In this document: positions 1 to 10,499 of the stretch, piece after piece | Numbering within the stretch: the first letter of the stretch is position 1 | Layout: every line of letters begins with the position of its first letter | Assembly: GCA_016617855.1 (NCBI GenBank) | Contig: JAECUM010096242.1 | Span: 124,001 to 188,000 of the forward strand | Reading direction: 5' to 3' | DNA from: Megalonaias nervosa | Taxonomy: Eukaryota; Mollusca; Bivalvia; Unionida; Unionidae | Length of the DNA: 64,000 bases | The notes under the pieces: generated by a model | Told to the model about the DNA's origin: nothing | Database searches by the model: none | What the model saw: only the letters and a program-made list of their open reading frames with translations | Position numbers and translations under genes: made by a program

Positions 1-2
1 AC

Positions 3-357
3 ACTCGTATTCTCATTATTCCCACTATGAAAATGAAATCATATGGACGTTCTTTTGCATACCCAACATGGAACGAATTGCCCACTGAACTTATACACAA
101 AGACACAGTGATCTCATTCAAAAGTGCTCTTAAAACTCACCTATTTCAACTGCAAGAACAGACTTAAAGACCTAATAATGTTTCCTTACCTTAAATATTT
201 TCAGCATGTTTTCTGTTTTCTAATTTTGTGATGTTTATTTTCATTTTTGTAATCATATCATTATATGTTTTTTAAGTGTTGTCAAATGTTGTAAAGTGCT
301 TAGAGCTTCTAAAGATTAGGCGCTATACAAAGTCCTCATTATTATTATTATTATAAT
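3..357 (+). mobile_element. 3' end of a non-LTR retrotransposon (LINE)
   Basis: An open frame enters from the left edge and ends at a TAA at 165-167. Its translation carries the usual end of a LINE reverse transcriptase ORF: 'SYGRSFAYPTWNELP' followed by 'FKSALKTHLF'. About 120 bases further on is the typical tail phrase, 'gtaaagtgcttagag' then 'ggcgctatacaaag', followed by ATT repeats to about 357. The order of coding end, 3' UTR, tail and simple repeat fits a LINE of the Jockey/CR1/I assemblage in plus orientation. Only the 3' end lies in this window, so the clade cannot be fixed. The frame is intact over the part seen. Confidence 0.75.
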
Positions 358-440
358 TATATTACACAGCTTCATATTGCATGACACGTGTCAAAAAATA
401 GTGTAGTCTGTTAAGAACTACTTTCTATTGTAAACAAACA

Positions 441-2785
441 ATGGAAGCAGATGCCAGCACTTTTGATTTATTGGATTTGTCCGTGGATGAAGTAAACAAA
501 CTGTTTGAGCCATTTGAAAGTAGAGATGCTAAAGTGACAATCTGGACGAATACATGGAGTCACAAAAGATACTTTCAATTAAGCAAGCAACAGAACATGA
601 TGTTATGTATATTTGATTTAATCATTTATTTGTTAGTTTTAATTTTTTTTTCTCCACTGCATGATATTGTAATGTAACACTCTTCACTGGATTTGACACT
701 GTCCAGAATTGACTTCTTTTTATTTTTATAAACAACTAATAATAGAAACATTGTATCTAGTTGATGACCTCATTTCAAAATCTGTGACAGTTTTGGTAAA
801 CAACTTTTTTTTTCTTCCCCTTTCTCAGAGTAAAATCATTAAGTCAAGGTTATATCTAGACTACGTGACAAGTAACATATATCAATTGGTACAAACTTAT
901 ATTTTTTCCAGACGAATGAACTTTTGAACCTCATCCAGGAATCTGTTTTGCGTCTTAGGTAGTTGTATAAACTGTTGTTTTTGATAGAGGTTTGTTGGTT
1001 GGGCTTAAAACACTTGACATGTTAAGCTGTATTATGTTGTGACCAGTTTGTATTGAAATTTTATTTTCTTCAAATTGTTGAATTCAAGTGATTATTTTCC
1101 CTGGAAATACAAAAGTGCTCAAACAAAATTCTTGGATAAAGATTTTTATTGGAATTTATATTGAATTAAAAACTGGTATACTATTTTCTGTGATTCAACA
1201 AGAGACTGTTGACACAGCAGCACTTGGCTGACCACAACAGATGTCATCGTCTTCAATTTCAGATTTCATCAGGACTTGAACTCAGTTTCATTCAGGACTT
1301 TTATTACTAGGACTTCTATTTTTTAATTCTTGGATTATTTTTGGATTTAATTCTTAAAACTGTAAGTTCTTTTTCTTAATTTTTCACTTCGTATTCTAGG
1401 GAAATAAATTATTTGTTAAATTTTACAAAGCTTGTTGTCTTCACTCTTTTCTGTTACTTATTTTAAGAGCATAGACTCGTAACAATGATATCCAGAATGT
1501 TCAGCAAGGGGTGTTTATGACAACAAATGTGAGTCATGCTGCATTAAGAATATCATTATGGATCATTTAAACATGTATTTAGCAGAAAAGTTTATAACTA
1601 TTCACAAACAGAATGGTTCTGACTATGGACCATACTCTCAAGATTCTATAAAAAAAATAGCACAGAAAAACATCTTAAGACTATGGGGTATCCTCTCTTT
1701 GAGACGGGACATTTCACATGTCAGTCGAAGCATTAAATTAAAAAACAATGCAAGTGAAGAAGGCTGATATTGGAAGAAAAACTTGAGCCTTGGAGCCATT
1801 AAGCCAAGATGAAGAAGAAGTGTCATTTTCCACTGGTGAAATGGGCTCTCACATGCTCGCTGCTTTGCAATTTTACCTGTTCTGCCTTTCTGGGAAAATG
1901 TTTGGATAAAGAGGCTGCGACGAGCAAAGAAAATTAAAATTTAGAGATTATCAGTTTTCACCGATTCCACCAGTACCCATTATTTTCAATATGCTGAGAG
2001 GGATAGCAAAACCTTTGACAGTATTGGGAGGGATGGCTATAGATCCACAATACTGTACCTTGCATTTTTTTCCACCCAAACAGCACCAGAGCGAGACCCA
2101 GTTCATCTTACCTGCAGTATTTGAAGTGAAGAACTTGGAAATGATGGACAATGACAGCACCTTTTATTTGACACCAATTTCAAAGCAGAAACTGACAGAA
2201 GCTTCCCCAATATAGTAATCATATTTCTACAGATTCAGTTAATGTCCTTATTTCAAATAAATGTGTAAATAAATAAAAAAAAGTCATTAAAAAAATTTCA
2301 GACAATGTAATGAATGAATGAAAACAGATATAAAAGTAAACTTTAAAAAGGATGGGAAAAATCTTTAATAAAATGTCTACTCTGCAAAAGCTAAACAAAA
2401 TTTCCACAATCAAATGGATCAATGAACATTGCAAAATACAAGAAAACAAAGAGATTTTTAAGAAAGTAAAAGAAAATATTTTTAAAAGCCTGAATATTAA
2501 AAGCGTACATTGCAAAAGAATTTAAATAAAAATACATTTTACAGGATAAATTCTTTAAAAATTGCTGGTATTATCGCACAATAATAGGAGTTAATAAACT
2601 GGGATCTCTGATGAAACTAGCAGCAGAAAGGGCAGAAATCCAGGGGAGAACCAACAACAATAAGGAAAACTACTGTGACAACCCTGCTGAAAGCTGTGGT
2701 ACCTCCAATTATGATAATGTGCGTGACTGGGCATAAAAATATGTCAGCTATAAATGGCAATATTGACACTAAATCTTCCTCTTGA
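441..2785 (+). pseudogene. Decayed DUF3504 / Crypton-like tyrosine recombinase copy
   Basis: Pieces of one protein family occur in order across three frames. 441-600 gives an N-terminal piece starting 'MEADASTFDLLDLSVDEVNK'. 1558-1767 contains 'YLAEKFITIHKQNGSDYGPY', like the 'YL..FF...RKKDGS.Y.P' stretch of DUF3504 proteins. 1780-1960 gives 'ALEPLSQDEEEVSFSTGEMG', then 'KMFG' with a stop where leucine is expected, then 'RGCDEQRKLKFRDYQF', corresponding to the 'LRG..EHR.L..GDF' arginine box. 2140-2200 gives 'DSTFYLTPISKQK'. 2589-2783 gives 'IGVNKLGSLMKLAAERAE', 'RKTTVTTLL' and 'VTGHKNMSAIN', the RKT and TGHKN boxes of the tyrosine recombinase fold. At least four stops or frameshifts and an LTR insertion at 601-1484 show that it is dead. 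It could be a Crypton transposase or a copy of a domesticated QRICH1/ZMYM-type gene; the sequence does not decide which. Confidence 0.72.
601..1484 (+). mobile_element. Solo LTR, copy A (about 884 bp)
   Basis: The element begins TGTTATGTATATTT and ends GACTCGTAACA, the TG...CA ends of an LTR. The flanks match: ATGA at 597-600 and ATGA at 1485-1488, a 4-bp target duplication. An AATAAA signal lies near 1403. The same sequence family appears at 5381, 28495, 29647, 45458 and 46692. No internal region or partner LTR follows, so this is a solo LTR. It interrupts the recombinase fossil, whose frames continue on both sides, so the LTR is younger than the recombinase copy. The LTR superfamily cannot be told without an internal region. 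Confidence 0.78.
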
Positions 2786-3011
2786 ATTTCCTCAAAATAT
2801 ACTTTGTGGGCTATTTCTGGTAATTAGAATTGCATAGGTTCCAAATACTGATCTATGCTGAAATGTACTGTAATATTTAGGCCTATAATTTACACTACAT
2901 CTGAACCTGAAATCACATTCCAAAGGATAATTTATTGCACTCCATAAAGAAATGAACTTGTTCTTCATTAAAAACAATGTTTAATCCTGCATCTTCTTGA
3001 AAATGTAAAAT

Positions 3012-3157
3012 TTAAAGACTTTCATATTTTTCCATCTTATGATTCCAAACAATCAAAGACAGAACAGAAACAGATATGCAGCTTGTTGTCAATGCCAGTC
3101 CCTCAAGCCACGTGTACATCATATAGAATCCACCCAGATGTACATAGCAGAATTTAG
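3012..3157 (-). CDS. Possible terminal exon of an unknown membrane protein
   Basis: On the minus strand, a pyrimidine-rich tract followed by an acceptor AG (near 3158) opens a frame of about 47 residues that ends in TAA. It contains a hydrophobic run 'LALTTSCISVSVLSLIV' followed by charged 'WNHKMEKYESL', like one transmembrane segment with a cytosolic tail. I do not recognise the family. The frame is short and the neighbouring frames are also partly open, so this may be chance. It lies on the same strand as the PINCH exon and downstream of it, but does not encode LIM sequence. Confidence 0.2.
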
Positions 3158-3490
3158 CTGGATCGACAGAAAAACAAAATCCCTCCATTCCTGACCAACT
3201 GGGAAATTTGTTCAATGGCATGGTCATTCATAATATGACTTTAAATTTAAATTTTCAATAGAGCAAAATTATATTTCTTTTTTAAATGACTGAAAAGTAA
3301 TAAGCTATCAAGTTCAAAGTTCACTGGGCAGTGCTATGTGCACATGAATACTGTTATTGTCAATTCGTTTAACTACGGCTATGTATTTACTTTTGAAATA
3401 TGGCAGAAAATAAATTACTTTTCTTCTTTTAGTGTTTTCTTTTCATTACTGTGCATTAAGTAGAAAAACAAAATAAGTATATCATAAAAA

Positions 3491-3525
3491 GGTTACTACA
3501 TTTGTATGAGAAAATATGAACTTGT
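3491..3525. repeat. Isolated arm of the hairpin MITE seen at 12416
   Basis: The stretch 'aggttactacatttgtatg' and the A-rich bases after it closely match one arm of the inverted repeat at 12416-12538. Only one arm is present here, so this is a degraded or partial copy. Confidence 0.45.
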
Positions 3526-3810
3526 TTGTTTCTGACTAATATTGCACTCCCATGGTCACGCAGTATTACTCAGAAAAACCTGCTGGTGAAATTACAGCTG
3601 AGCCAGCTTACAATAAAGTGAATGTCCACAAATTTTCATGCATAGCGTGCAAAGATTTGCGTCAAGAAAGTTTTATTAATAAGTACAGTGTTCTTTACTT
3701 TTACTATCTGCAGCTATGAAGACATTTCCCTAGTCCCAAGCCAGGGTCAACTAACCTCGCATGCACTGCAGTAGACTTCATAATAACAGCAATGTTTTTT
3801 TGATACCTAC

Positions 3811-3921
3811 ACAAAACATCTTGTGTGCCATACTTCTCCAACAGAATTGACAATTTGTTCTGTGGGGCCAAATGGTTCTGCACATCGGCGACACACTGCA
3901 CCACTAAATGACATCGTAGAA
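3811..3921 (-). CDS. LIMS1: PINCH (LIMS1) exon: first part of LIM domain 1
   Basis: The minus strand shows a strong acceptor (ttttgtttcag), then an exon whose frame reads 'MSFSGAVCRRCAEPFGPTEQ' and goes on through 'IVNSVGEVWHTRCFV'. It ends at a consensus donor (GT|gtaggt) at 3811/3810. C-x2-C followed by W-H-x2-C with this spacing is the first zinc knuckle of a LIM domain. The phrases 'IVNS.GE' and 'CFV' are characteristic of PINCH LIM1. PINCH is an adaptor of five LIM domains; its LIM1 binds the ankyrin repeats of integrin-linked kinase at focal adhesions. The next exon (expected 'CAQCF...') is not in the window and would lie to the left. The ATG here could be the start, or the exon may be joined to 10318-10499. 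No lesion is visible. Confidence 0.75.
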
Positions 3922-4690
3922 CTGAAACAAAAAGAAATACAAAAGAAAATATGTACTCTTGAGATCATCTCTACTGACAAAGAATCATCCATTACAAATC
4001 TGAAAAAAAATGCAAATTACACCAAATACATATAGAGATACTAATACATCTGCATGTGTAATATCGTCTGAAATTCATATTTTAAGATTTTCATAATAGG
4101 TTTATTGTTGCAAAGACCCACTGAACCATCTTTCCTGAGGCATCATTTGTCAAACTCAATTTAGGTACAACAGCAAAACCACCAATGTCATCTTCAAATA
4201 TACAAGTGTAAGACTGTTATGCCTTGATCACTAGAATGTAGTATATCATCTATGTGGCCACATTATATAGAGCACAAGGGGGAAAACACTGTAAATCAAA
4301 CCAAATTCACAGGTTTCAACAATGGATGCAAATGATGAAACTTGACCCCTTTACATTTTCATTACAGAAATTTAAGGGGGCCTTACCTTTTGTCTGAATA
4401 ATTTGTATACTGATACTATTATTGTTGAGGCCAATATTTATGCCAATTGGAATCTATATGTAAACTGAACATAAATATAATTCAAAGACTGAATTCATAG
4501 AATAATCTTTGCATGTACTGACTACAAGTAAAATCTGAACTCGGAGTAATTCAAGACCACAGGACCATTTCAGTGAAATGTAAAATTACTACTTTTAAAC
4601 TCTAAATAATAAGTCAACATTATAGATTATTATGAATAATTTTTTTAATTGGTCGGTCGAAAATTGAGATGATAATGTGTTCCATCAAAT

Positions 4691-4738
4691 CTAATAATAA
4701 TAATAATGACAATGATGATGATAATGATGATGATGATG
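4691..4738. repeat. ATA/ATG trinucleotide microsatellite
   Basis: Imperfect run of aat, gat and atg triplets. Simple sequence only. Confidence 0.8.
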
Positions 4739-5380
4739 TCATAACATTCCTGAAAGTGAAGCTTCCAAATGACACATTATGTTCTCTGTAAATATGCCTC
4801 CCCAATTTTAAGAATTTTGATTTTGACTACTAAAGACAGAAAAGATGTAGAACTGGTGAGTTAATTAACAGACACAAACATGAAAGCAAATCCTGAGTTG
4901 CACACAAAAAGACACAAACTGATTAAACCTCTTCCTGTCTTGAAATGTTCGAATAATAGGAATATTAAAATGAGGTCACTGCATAAATGGATGTTTTTTT
5001 AGGCATGTTTATTTGTATGCTGCATACATGTAAAATATATAAATGCTCTCGAGATTGTAACTACTGTGAATTAATTTTCTTTCCATGGATATTAGTTTTT
5101 GTAGTTTTGCTAAACATGACATTTTCATGGGTTCTTAAATTCATGTATTGGGAAAGGGTAGTTTTTTGTGGGGTGTACATTTCCATGCATTTCACGGTGT
5201 CTCCAAAGCACCGATTTAATGACCCAATTAAAAATGAGCCATGTGTACAGAAAGTACCTCCCCCTCCTATTTTCCTTGCTGACACATTTGTAACAGTCAA
5301 CAACATTTAGTTATTTGATAATGCAGTGTCTTAAATCCTAAGAACAAACTATGTAACACAGCTGCTAAGTTTAAAAATAG

Positions 5381-6267
5381 TATTATGTATATTTAATTTG
5401 CATTGTTTGTTATGCTTTTTATTTATTATAGGCAATGGATAACTGTATTTTGGACCTGACCATGTCCAAAATCATGTTCAGTTTCCACCTAACCCGAATA
5501 ATTGATTTTGGTTCTGTAAACATCATGTTTATTTAAATCTCGAGTCCAGAACACTGGAAATTCCCTCATCATTATCCAGGGTCTACCTGTTGTTCACCAC
5601 ATTTTATATTATAATCTAGTAACAGACCTTCTAATTATAACTAAGATTTTATCTTGTAAACATTTGGAACTCTCCAGAATGAAATTTGCCTTTAGGTCAT
5701 AGTTTATTTTAGAAAATGCTAATTATGACCCGAGGTTAAGTGGAGGAATATATAATCTTATTTATCTAAAGGTTATTCATTCATGCTGTAAGATCTGATC
5801 AGAATCTGTTGTATTGTTGTTGTGTCCAGTATTTCATTTGGGCTTGAATGTATTTATTCAAATTATTTAATTTGAGCAATTCTTCTCTGGAAATACAAAG
5901 TGCTCAAATATAACATTCCTGGAGATAGAGACCTGGACTTCTAGTGAAATTCAAATATGGAAATGTTCTTGGATTGTATTATTCTGATTCAACAAAAGAC
6001 TGGTAGCACATCACTACAACACAGGCCCATCAACACATCTTGCAATGGATTTATTTTGGAATACCACTTAAGTTTATGCAGAATTTTAATCATTAGGACT
6101 TGTGTGTATAATTCTGGGATAATTTAGAATTTAATTCACAATACCAGAAGTTATTTTTGCATTTTTCACTTTGTATTCTAGGGAAATAAATTATTTGTTG
6201 GATATTACAAAACCTGTTGGTTTTTGCTCTTTTCTATTACTTAGTTTAAGACCACAGAGTCGTAATA
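5381..6267 (+). mobile_element. Solo LTR, copy B (about 887 bp)
   Basis: It aligns along its length with copies A and E: TATTATGTATATTTAATTTG at the start, 'ggacctgaccatgtccaaaa', 'tctggaaatacaaagtgctc', 'gggaaataaattatttgttg', and GAGTCGTAATA at the end. Both terminal dinucleotides are mutated (TG to TA and CA to TA), consistent with age. The target duplication is not clear. It lies just beyond the decayed 3' end of the DIRS fragment. Confidence 0.68.
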
Positions 6268-6508
6268 GTAGACATAACTGAAAATGATGTTTCCTGTGGT
6301 GAAACTGCCTTGCAGTATAATAGAAAGTTACTGTTACACAAATGAAAGGGTGGTTTAAATATCATCTCAGTACAATTGGAAATGAAAGTAAATTTATATT
6401 CTTTATTTGGCTGAGCAAGTGTGAAGGTGGAGAATTTGTGGGCTGTTATGGATGAGGACTCCCCTGTGTTGTGACAGAACATCCCTCCTGAGAGGAAGAG
6501 ACCTGGAT

Positions 6509-6931
6509 CTAGCGTTGAGGAGTCCATCCTGTGAGGATGGCTCTGCCACTTCTGGAGAGAACGTCCACCAAAACATTCTTCCTGCCTGGAATATGCAGAA
6601 CTCCGAGTGTTATGTATTCTGAGGTGTTCCAGCACTGAAGGTTCCAGAATTCCACACAAAGAGAAGGGGCAAGTTGTGCCTCCTTGATGTTGGAGATAGC
6701 TATGATGGACATTTTGTCATCGGAGACCATGACACATCGACCACTTATTCTGTTGATGCACCCTAGCAATGCTAGGTATACAGCCTTGATTTCTAGGTTG
6801 TTTATGCCGAGGAATGATTTGGATGGGATCCAAAGTTCCTGTAGAATTATGCCCTCTAGATGAAAATGAGTGCCCCAACCAGAATCTGATGCGTCAGTGA
6901 AGAGATAGGAGTGGGCTTTGGGTACATGCAT
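6509..6931 (-). pseudogene. DIRS RNase H domain
   Basis: An open frame of 140 residues carries the DIRS-type RNase H signature. 'LFTDASDSGWGTH' holds the first aspartate. 'NNLEIKAVYLALLG' holds the glutamate. 'MVSDDKMSIIA' holds the second aspartate. 'IPGRKNVLVDVLSR' holds the last aspartate, where 'GR.N.LAD.LSR' is usual. In DIRS elements this domain degrades the RNA template during reverse transcription. The domain is open end to end, unlike the rest of the element. The following sequence ('TGW..' where 'TEWSL' is usual) soon breaks up. Confidence 0.72.
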
Positions 6932-6989
6932 AGCAGCATAGGGACTCCAATCATGAATCTGTCCTGATTCATCAACTACTGAAAATGGT

Positions 6990-7780
6990 AATAAATGCAG
7001 GTCTTAGAAAGATCTTTGTTGATAAGGAATCTTTTTGAGGTTTCCACTTTGCAAGAAGGAGAAACTGTAGAGGTCGCATATGAGGACGTTATATTAAAAC
7101 GAAGATAGCAGCAGCATTCAAGGTTCCCAGAAGGGACAGGTACAGTCAAACAGACAAATAAGTTTTTACTTGTAGCATCTCTTACAGAGCCAAGATTCAA
7201 TCTATCCAATCCAGTGGAAGTTCTGGTTTGTGAGGAAATTCACCGCAAATAAATCAAGTCTTGCGATGGAGTGAGTTCTGATTTCTTGAGGTTTGGGTAA
7301 AAGGACAAATGTTATCATGGACTCCTGCCACTATTCCCATTAACTCAGGTGAAAACTCTGGGTGCGGAAGAAATACTGAATGGTAGGACCCAGAATTAAA
7401 TAACTTCCTTGTCTAAACAAAACCGGAGACATTTGCTGTGGAGAGGAAATATGGGGATATGAAGTTAGGCATCCTGAAGGTCAAAGGAAACTGCCCAACC
7501 ACGATGGTCAATGTGTATTCTGGATTGAGGAGGTGGTCTCCATCTTGAAAGGTTCTTCCAGAAGAAACCAGTTTAAAGGGGGGAGAGAGAGAGAGAGGCT
7601 AATTATAATGCAATAATTTCCACTGTTCCTGGTGACCAAGAAAATATGGGAATAGAAGGCTGGTGACTGATCATTCAGGACCCTCTCAACTGCCCCTTCT
7701 GTAAAAGGATGTGCACTTCCTCCCTAGGTTTCACCAGACTGGATTGGCGAAGAAAGATTGACAGAGGATGTAGTTCCTGA
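6990..7780 (-). pseudogene. DIRS reverse transcriptase remnant
   Basis: Minus-strand pieces in shifting frames give 'AFYSHIFLV', then 'HIDHRGWAVSFDLQDA' followed by a stop and 'LHIPIFPLHSKCLRFCLDK', then 'LPFSISSAPRVFT', then 'SELTPSQDLIYL'. These match the DIRS/Gypsy-type RT blocks around the first catalytic aspartate ('DL.DAY.HIPI') and the 'LPFG...AP..FT' block. The segment that should hold the second catalytic box (YLDD) is missing between the last two pieces, which points to an internal deletion. Confidence 0.65.
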
Positions 7781-7997
7781 AACTGGAGTCAATACCCCTC
7801 ATTCACTATCGAAAGGACCCAACCATTGTCTGTGATGCTTGAACAGGACTTGGAAAAGAGGCCTAGGTGAGCTCCGATGGGAATGTCTGGGAGAGCGATG
7901 TATGGCAGGAGAAAGCTCAAGTCCCAAGGGCTGTCCCCCCACCCCCTCCTTTGGTAAAAGAAGGTGGCTGTGAAAACTGTCTCCTTCCTTTCCAGGT

Positions 7998-8450
7998 TCA
8001 TCGGGCATATCTGTTTTTCAGTTTCTGAGAGCCAGATGGATGAGAAGGAGGAGGTCTATTTTGAGTTTGCATATTGGACTGGGGCTGTGTCTGCTTGAAG
8101 AACTTGGCAGAAGGCCTTTGAGGGCAATTCCGACTGACACGCTTCATGTCCGATTGCAATGGGTCAGGAGTGGATGTGAAGGATCTATGTTGATGAAACA
8201 ACAAATCATGTGATGCTACAGTAGGAATGAGACCTCCAATCAGACTCTCGGCTTCAAGTGGAGCAACCCTAAGGATGTCTTTACTGCAATTCAGTAGTAC
8301 CTTTGAAAACTCCAAAACAACGTCACAATGGATGTGAAGAAGTTCTGCTGACAAAGCCATAGAAACAGAAAGTACATGCTGAGATGTCTTGACCACAGCT
8401 CCCTGCACACACTGAAAGGTGGCTGGGTTTAAAGATGCTTCTCTCAGCAT
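7998..8450 (-). pseudogene. DIRS gag-like protein, C-terminal part
   Basis: A 150-residue open frame begins with a helix-rich segment ('MALSAELLHIHCDVVLEFSK', 'LRVAPLEAESLIGG', 'HDLLFHQHRSF') and ends in a basic, proline- and glutamine-rich tail. This is the pattern of DIRS-element gag proteins. Further upstream on the minus strand (about 8460-9235) the gag continues in broken frames, including a small cysteine-containing segment near 9170. It would package the element RNA. Its place directly before the RT remnant supports the call. Confidence 0.55.
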
Positions 8451-10317
8451 TCTAGAAGAAGCTGGTGAGAATAGATCAGCATGTGAAGCTATGGTGACAA
8501 GAAGTCAGACTTTCTGTTCCAAAAGCTTCATGGTATTTTACAGAAAGGTATGCCCAGATTCCACTTGAAATACCCACCTTAGCCACACTTGCTTCGGGAA
8601 GGTTTCGTGGGCCACTTTGGGGAATGTACCTGACAGCTAGCAGAAGAGACCATGGGTCGTAATGTTGAGGAGGGAAAGGCCCACCCTTGAAGTTGTCATT
8701 TAATTTTCTGGCTGATCAAAAACCTCATCAATTTCTTCAACCATAGAAGAATGAGGAAGGAGGAGGAGGTCTGGTTGAGGTTAAGCCCCCAAGATCTTTT
8801 GCAGACTGGAAAGGATCGTTTTGGACTGTGTGGCAGGTTTTGGGCACAAGTCAGGAGGTATGAGTTCATTAACTGCCTCATCAAAAGACCATACTTCCTA
8901 CTCCACATCTAATAGAGATGAAGGAGAGTGCATAAGAGCAGGCATCACTTGTGCCTCCTCCATGTCAAACTCATACTGTCTACCAGAACGGAGACAGAAT
9001 TATTGAGAGGGTATAGAAACACTCACTGAGTAGGGGCTGAAGGATTGGCAAGAGCTGGAGTGAGACAAGAACATCTGTCAGTCCTGGAAGAAGTGATGCC
9101 TCTAGCCTTCCGAATGATTCCCACTCAGTGATAAGATGTTGGCGGAACACAAGCCGCAGTATTGCCTTTTATGAAGGCAAGATCCAAAACCCCAAGACCC
9201 CTGAGATGGAGGGCCCCATATCCCACAATAGAATAATAGGAACAGGGGGTGGGGGTGGGTGGGTGTACCAATTTAACTTAGTCTGAGCCCGCTGATTAGA
9301 CTCTCAATGCTCATAAAGAGATGGTAAAGGGTAGAGAATGGGGAACTCAGTCCGAACCCTATCCCCATACATTAGCAAAACTTTGTCTTTTTTTCCAGTA
9401 AGAAATTGGGTTCTCAGTGTTTTATACAACTTTTATTGAAAAAAAGGAAGTATACATACATACAATAGCAATGGGAAAAAATTCAATGTGTTGATTCAAA
9501 TATCAAGTATAGATAACATATATGATATGGTTCCTGCAGTGTCAATCTAGAATGCTGAACACACAGCATCTAGTGTGCAAGCTGTTGTTATTCCTTGCAT
9601 AAATGACTTACCGATACCTAGATATAAAATGTTTTTGTTAGTGCATCTGACCCCTGCGGGTGTACATGAAGTATGCCCAAGTCCCTGGAGAAACCAAAAC
9701 CAGATGAAAAAGGTTACCATGTAAAGATCTAGAAATAAACAGATAATGAAAAACCATTAGAGGATAATTACTGTAGATGCCAGGCCACAACTGCAGTTAA
9801 AAAAAACTCTGCTACAGGCAAATTTTGGTGTTTGGCACATGTCTGACCACATCAACGTCGTTGATAAAGATGATTTGTGCTTGTTTTGCATGTAACATAC
9901 CAAGGACAAGGCAAGCTGCATGAGGAATTGCATCATACTGACATTCTTTGCTCTAAGGGAGGATGTATATACATCAGACAGACAGTGCATTTTTTTCAGC
10001 ATGAAAAAGAAAGCTAAACAAGAGCTATGGGTGAGCTATTGTTGTTCTTAAATTTGATATTCAAATACTGAAGACAAATTCATGTTGTCATAAACTCAAA
10101 TATTATTTTCTACATACTTTTACCATTTTTTCGCTGATCTGTATGCACTGCCTTCTTGCCATTTTTAATATTTACCGAACATTGTGTCCGACACCAAATT
10201 TATAACTGTGTATATGTAGCTGTTTGAAGAAACAGCTTTATGTAACAATTCTTTTCTTGTTGGTATCAATGTAATTAAATTGGTGTATCAGAAGTGGATG
10301 GTACTGTTAAAACCTAC

Positions 10318-10499
10318 CTATTATCATTCTGCTTCACAACTGAAATATCCAGAATGTTCTGATGATCACCAAGCTTATCATCATGGGGATCATGGTGATG
10401 CCTCCGACGTTGGAATAAGTCACTTGCAGTTCTCTCATTAAGAGACTGTAGTCTTAATGTGGCAGGATGTGTGCTTGCCATTTTGGCATGCACTCAACT
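10318..10499 (-). CDS. Candidate alternative first coding exon of PINCH
   Basis: The minus strand has an acceptor-like tract (ctattctgttcag) followed about 20 bases later by an ATG at 10481-10479. The frame starts 'MASTHPATLRLQSLNERTAS', runs through 'DLFQRRRHHHDPHDDKLGD' and reaches a consensus donor AG|gtaggt at 10318/10317. The last codon is left with two bases. The PINCH LIM1 exon at 3811-3921 supplies one base and stays open through its own ATG, so a joined product would carry about 55 extra N-terminal residues. Vertebrate PINCH genes are known to use alternative N-terminal exons, so the arrangement is plausible. I do not recognise the sequence itself, and a phase match occurs by chance one time in three. 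Confidence 0.42.

Larger units (their letters stand above)
2786..3810. other. Non-coding stretch, presumed PINCH intron
   Basis: This stretch is AT-rich. It contains one weak exon candidate (3012-3157, minus) and one partial MITE arm (about 3491-3525), both listed separately. No further PINCH exon is visible here. The remaining LIM domains would lie beyond the left edge if the gene continues on the minus strand. Confidence 0.4.
6420..9235 (-). mobile_element. DIRS-type retrotransposon, 5' half (gag, RT, RNase H), decayed
   Basis: Read on the minus strand, the order is gag (about 9235-7998), reverse transcriptase (about 7990-6990) and RNase H (6931-6509), as in DIRS elements. Each part is broken by stops and frameshifts, and the YLDD box of the RT cannot be found. 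The recognisable sequence fades at about 6420, soon after the RNase H, before the tyrosine recombinase that DIRS elements carry. A matching 3' half lies at 38911-40735. LTR copy B begins about 150 bases beyond the break. The terminal repeats of a DIRS element are not visible. Confidence 0.72.
3922..10317 (-). other. Presumed PINCH intron filled with mobile-element fossils
   Basis: If the two minus-strand exons belong to one gene, this is the intron between them. 3922-5380 shows no recognisable gene, only a short trinucleotide microsatellite. 5381-6267 is LTR copy B. 6420-9235 is the DIRS 5' half. 9236-10317 holds no recognisable gene or element. Several frames of 60-107 residues occur on both strands here, without family similarity or splice support. 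Confidence 0.4.
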
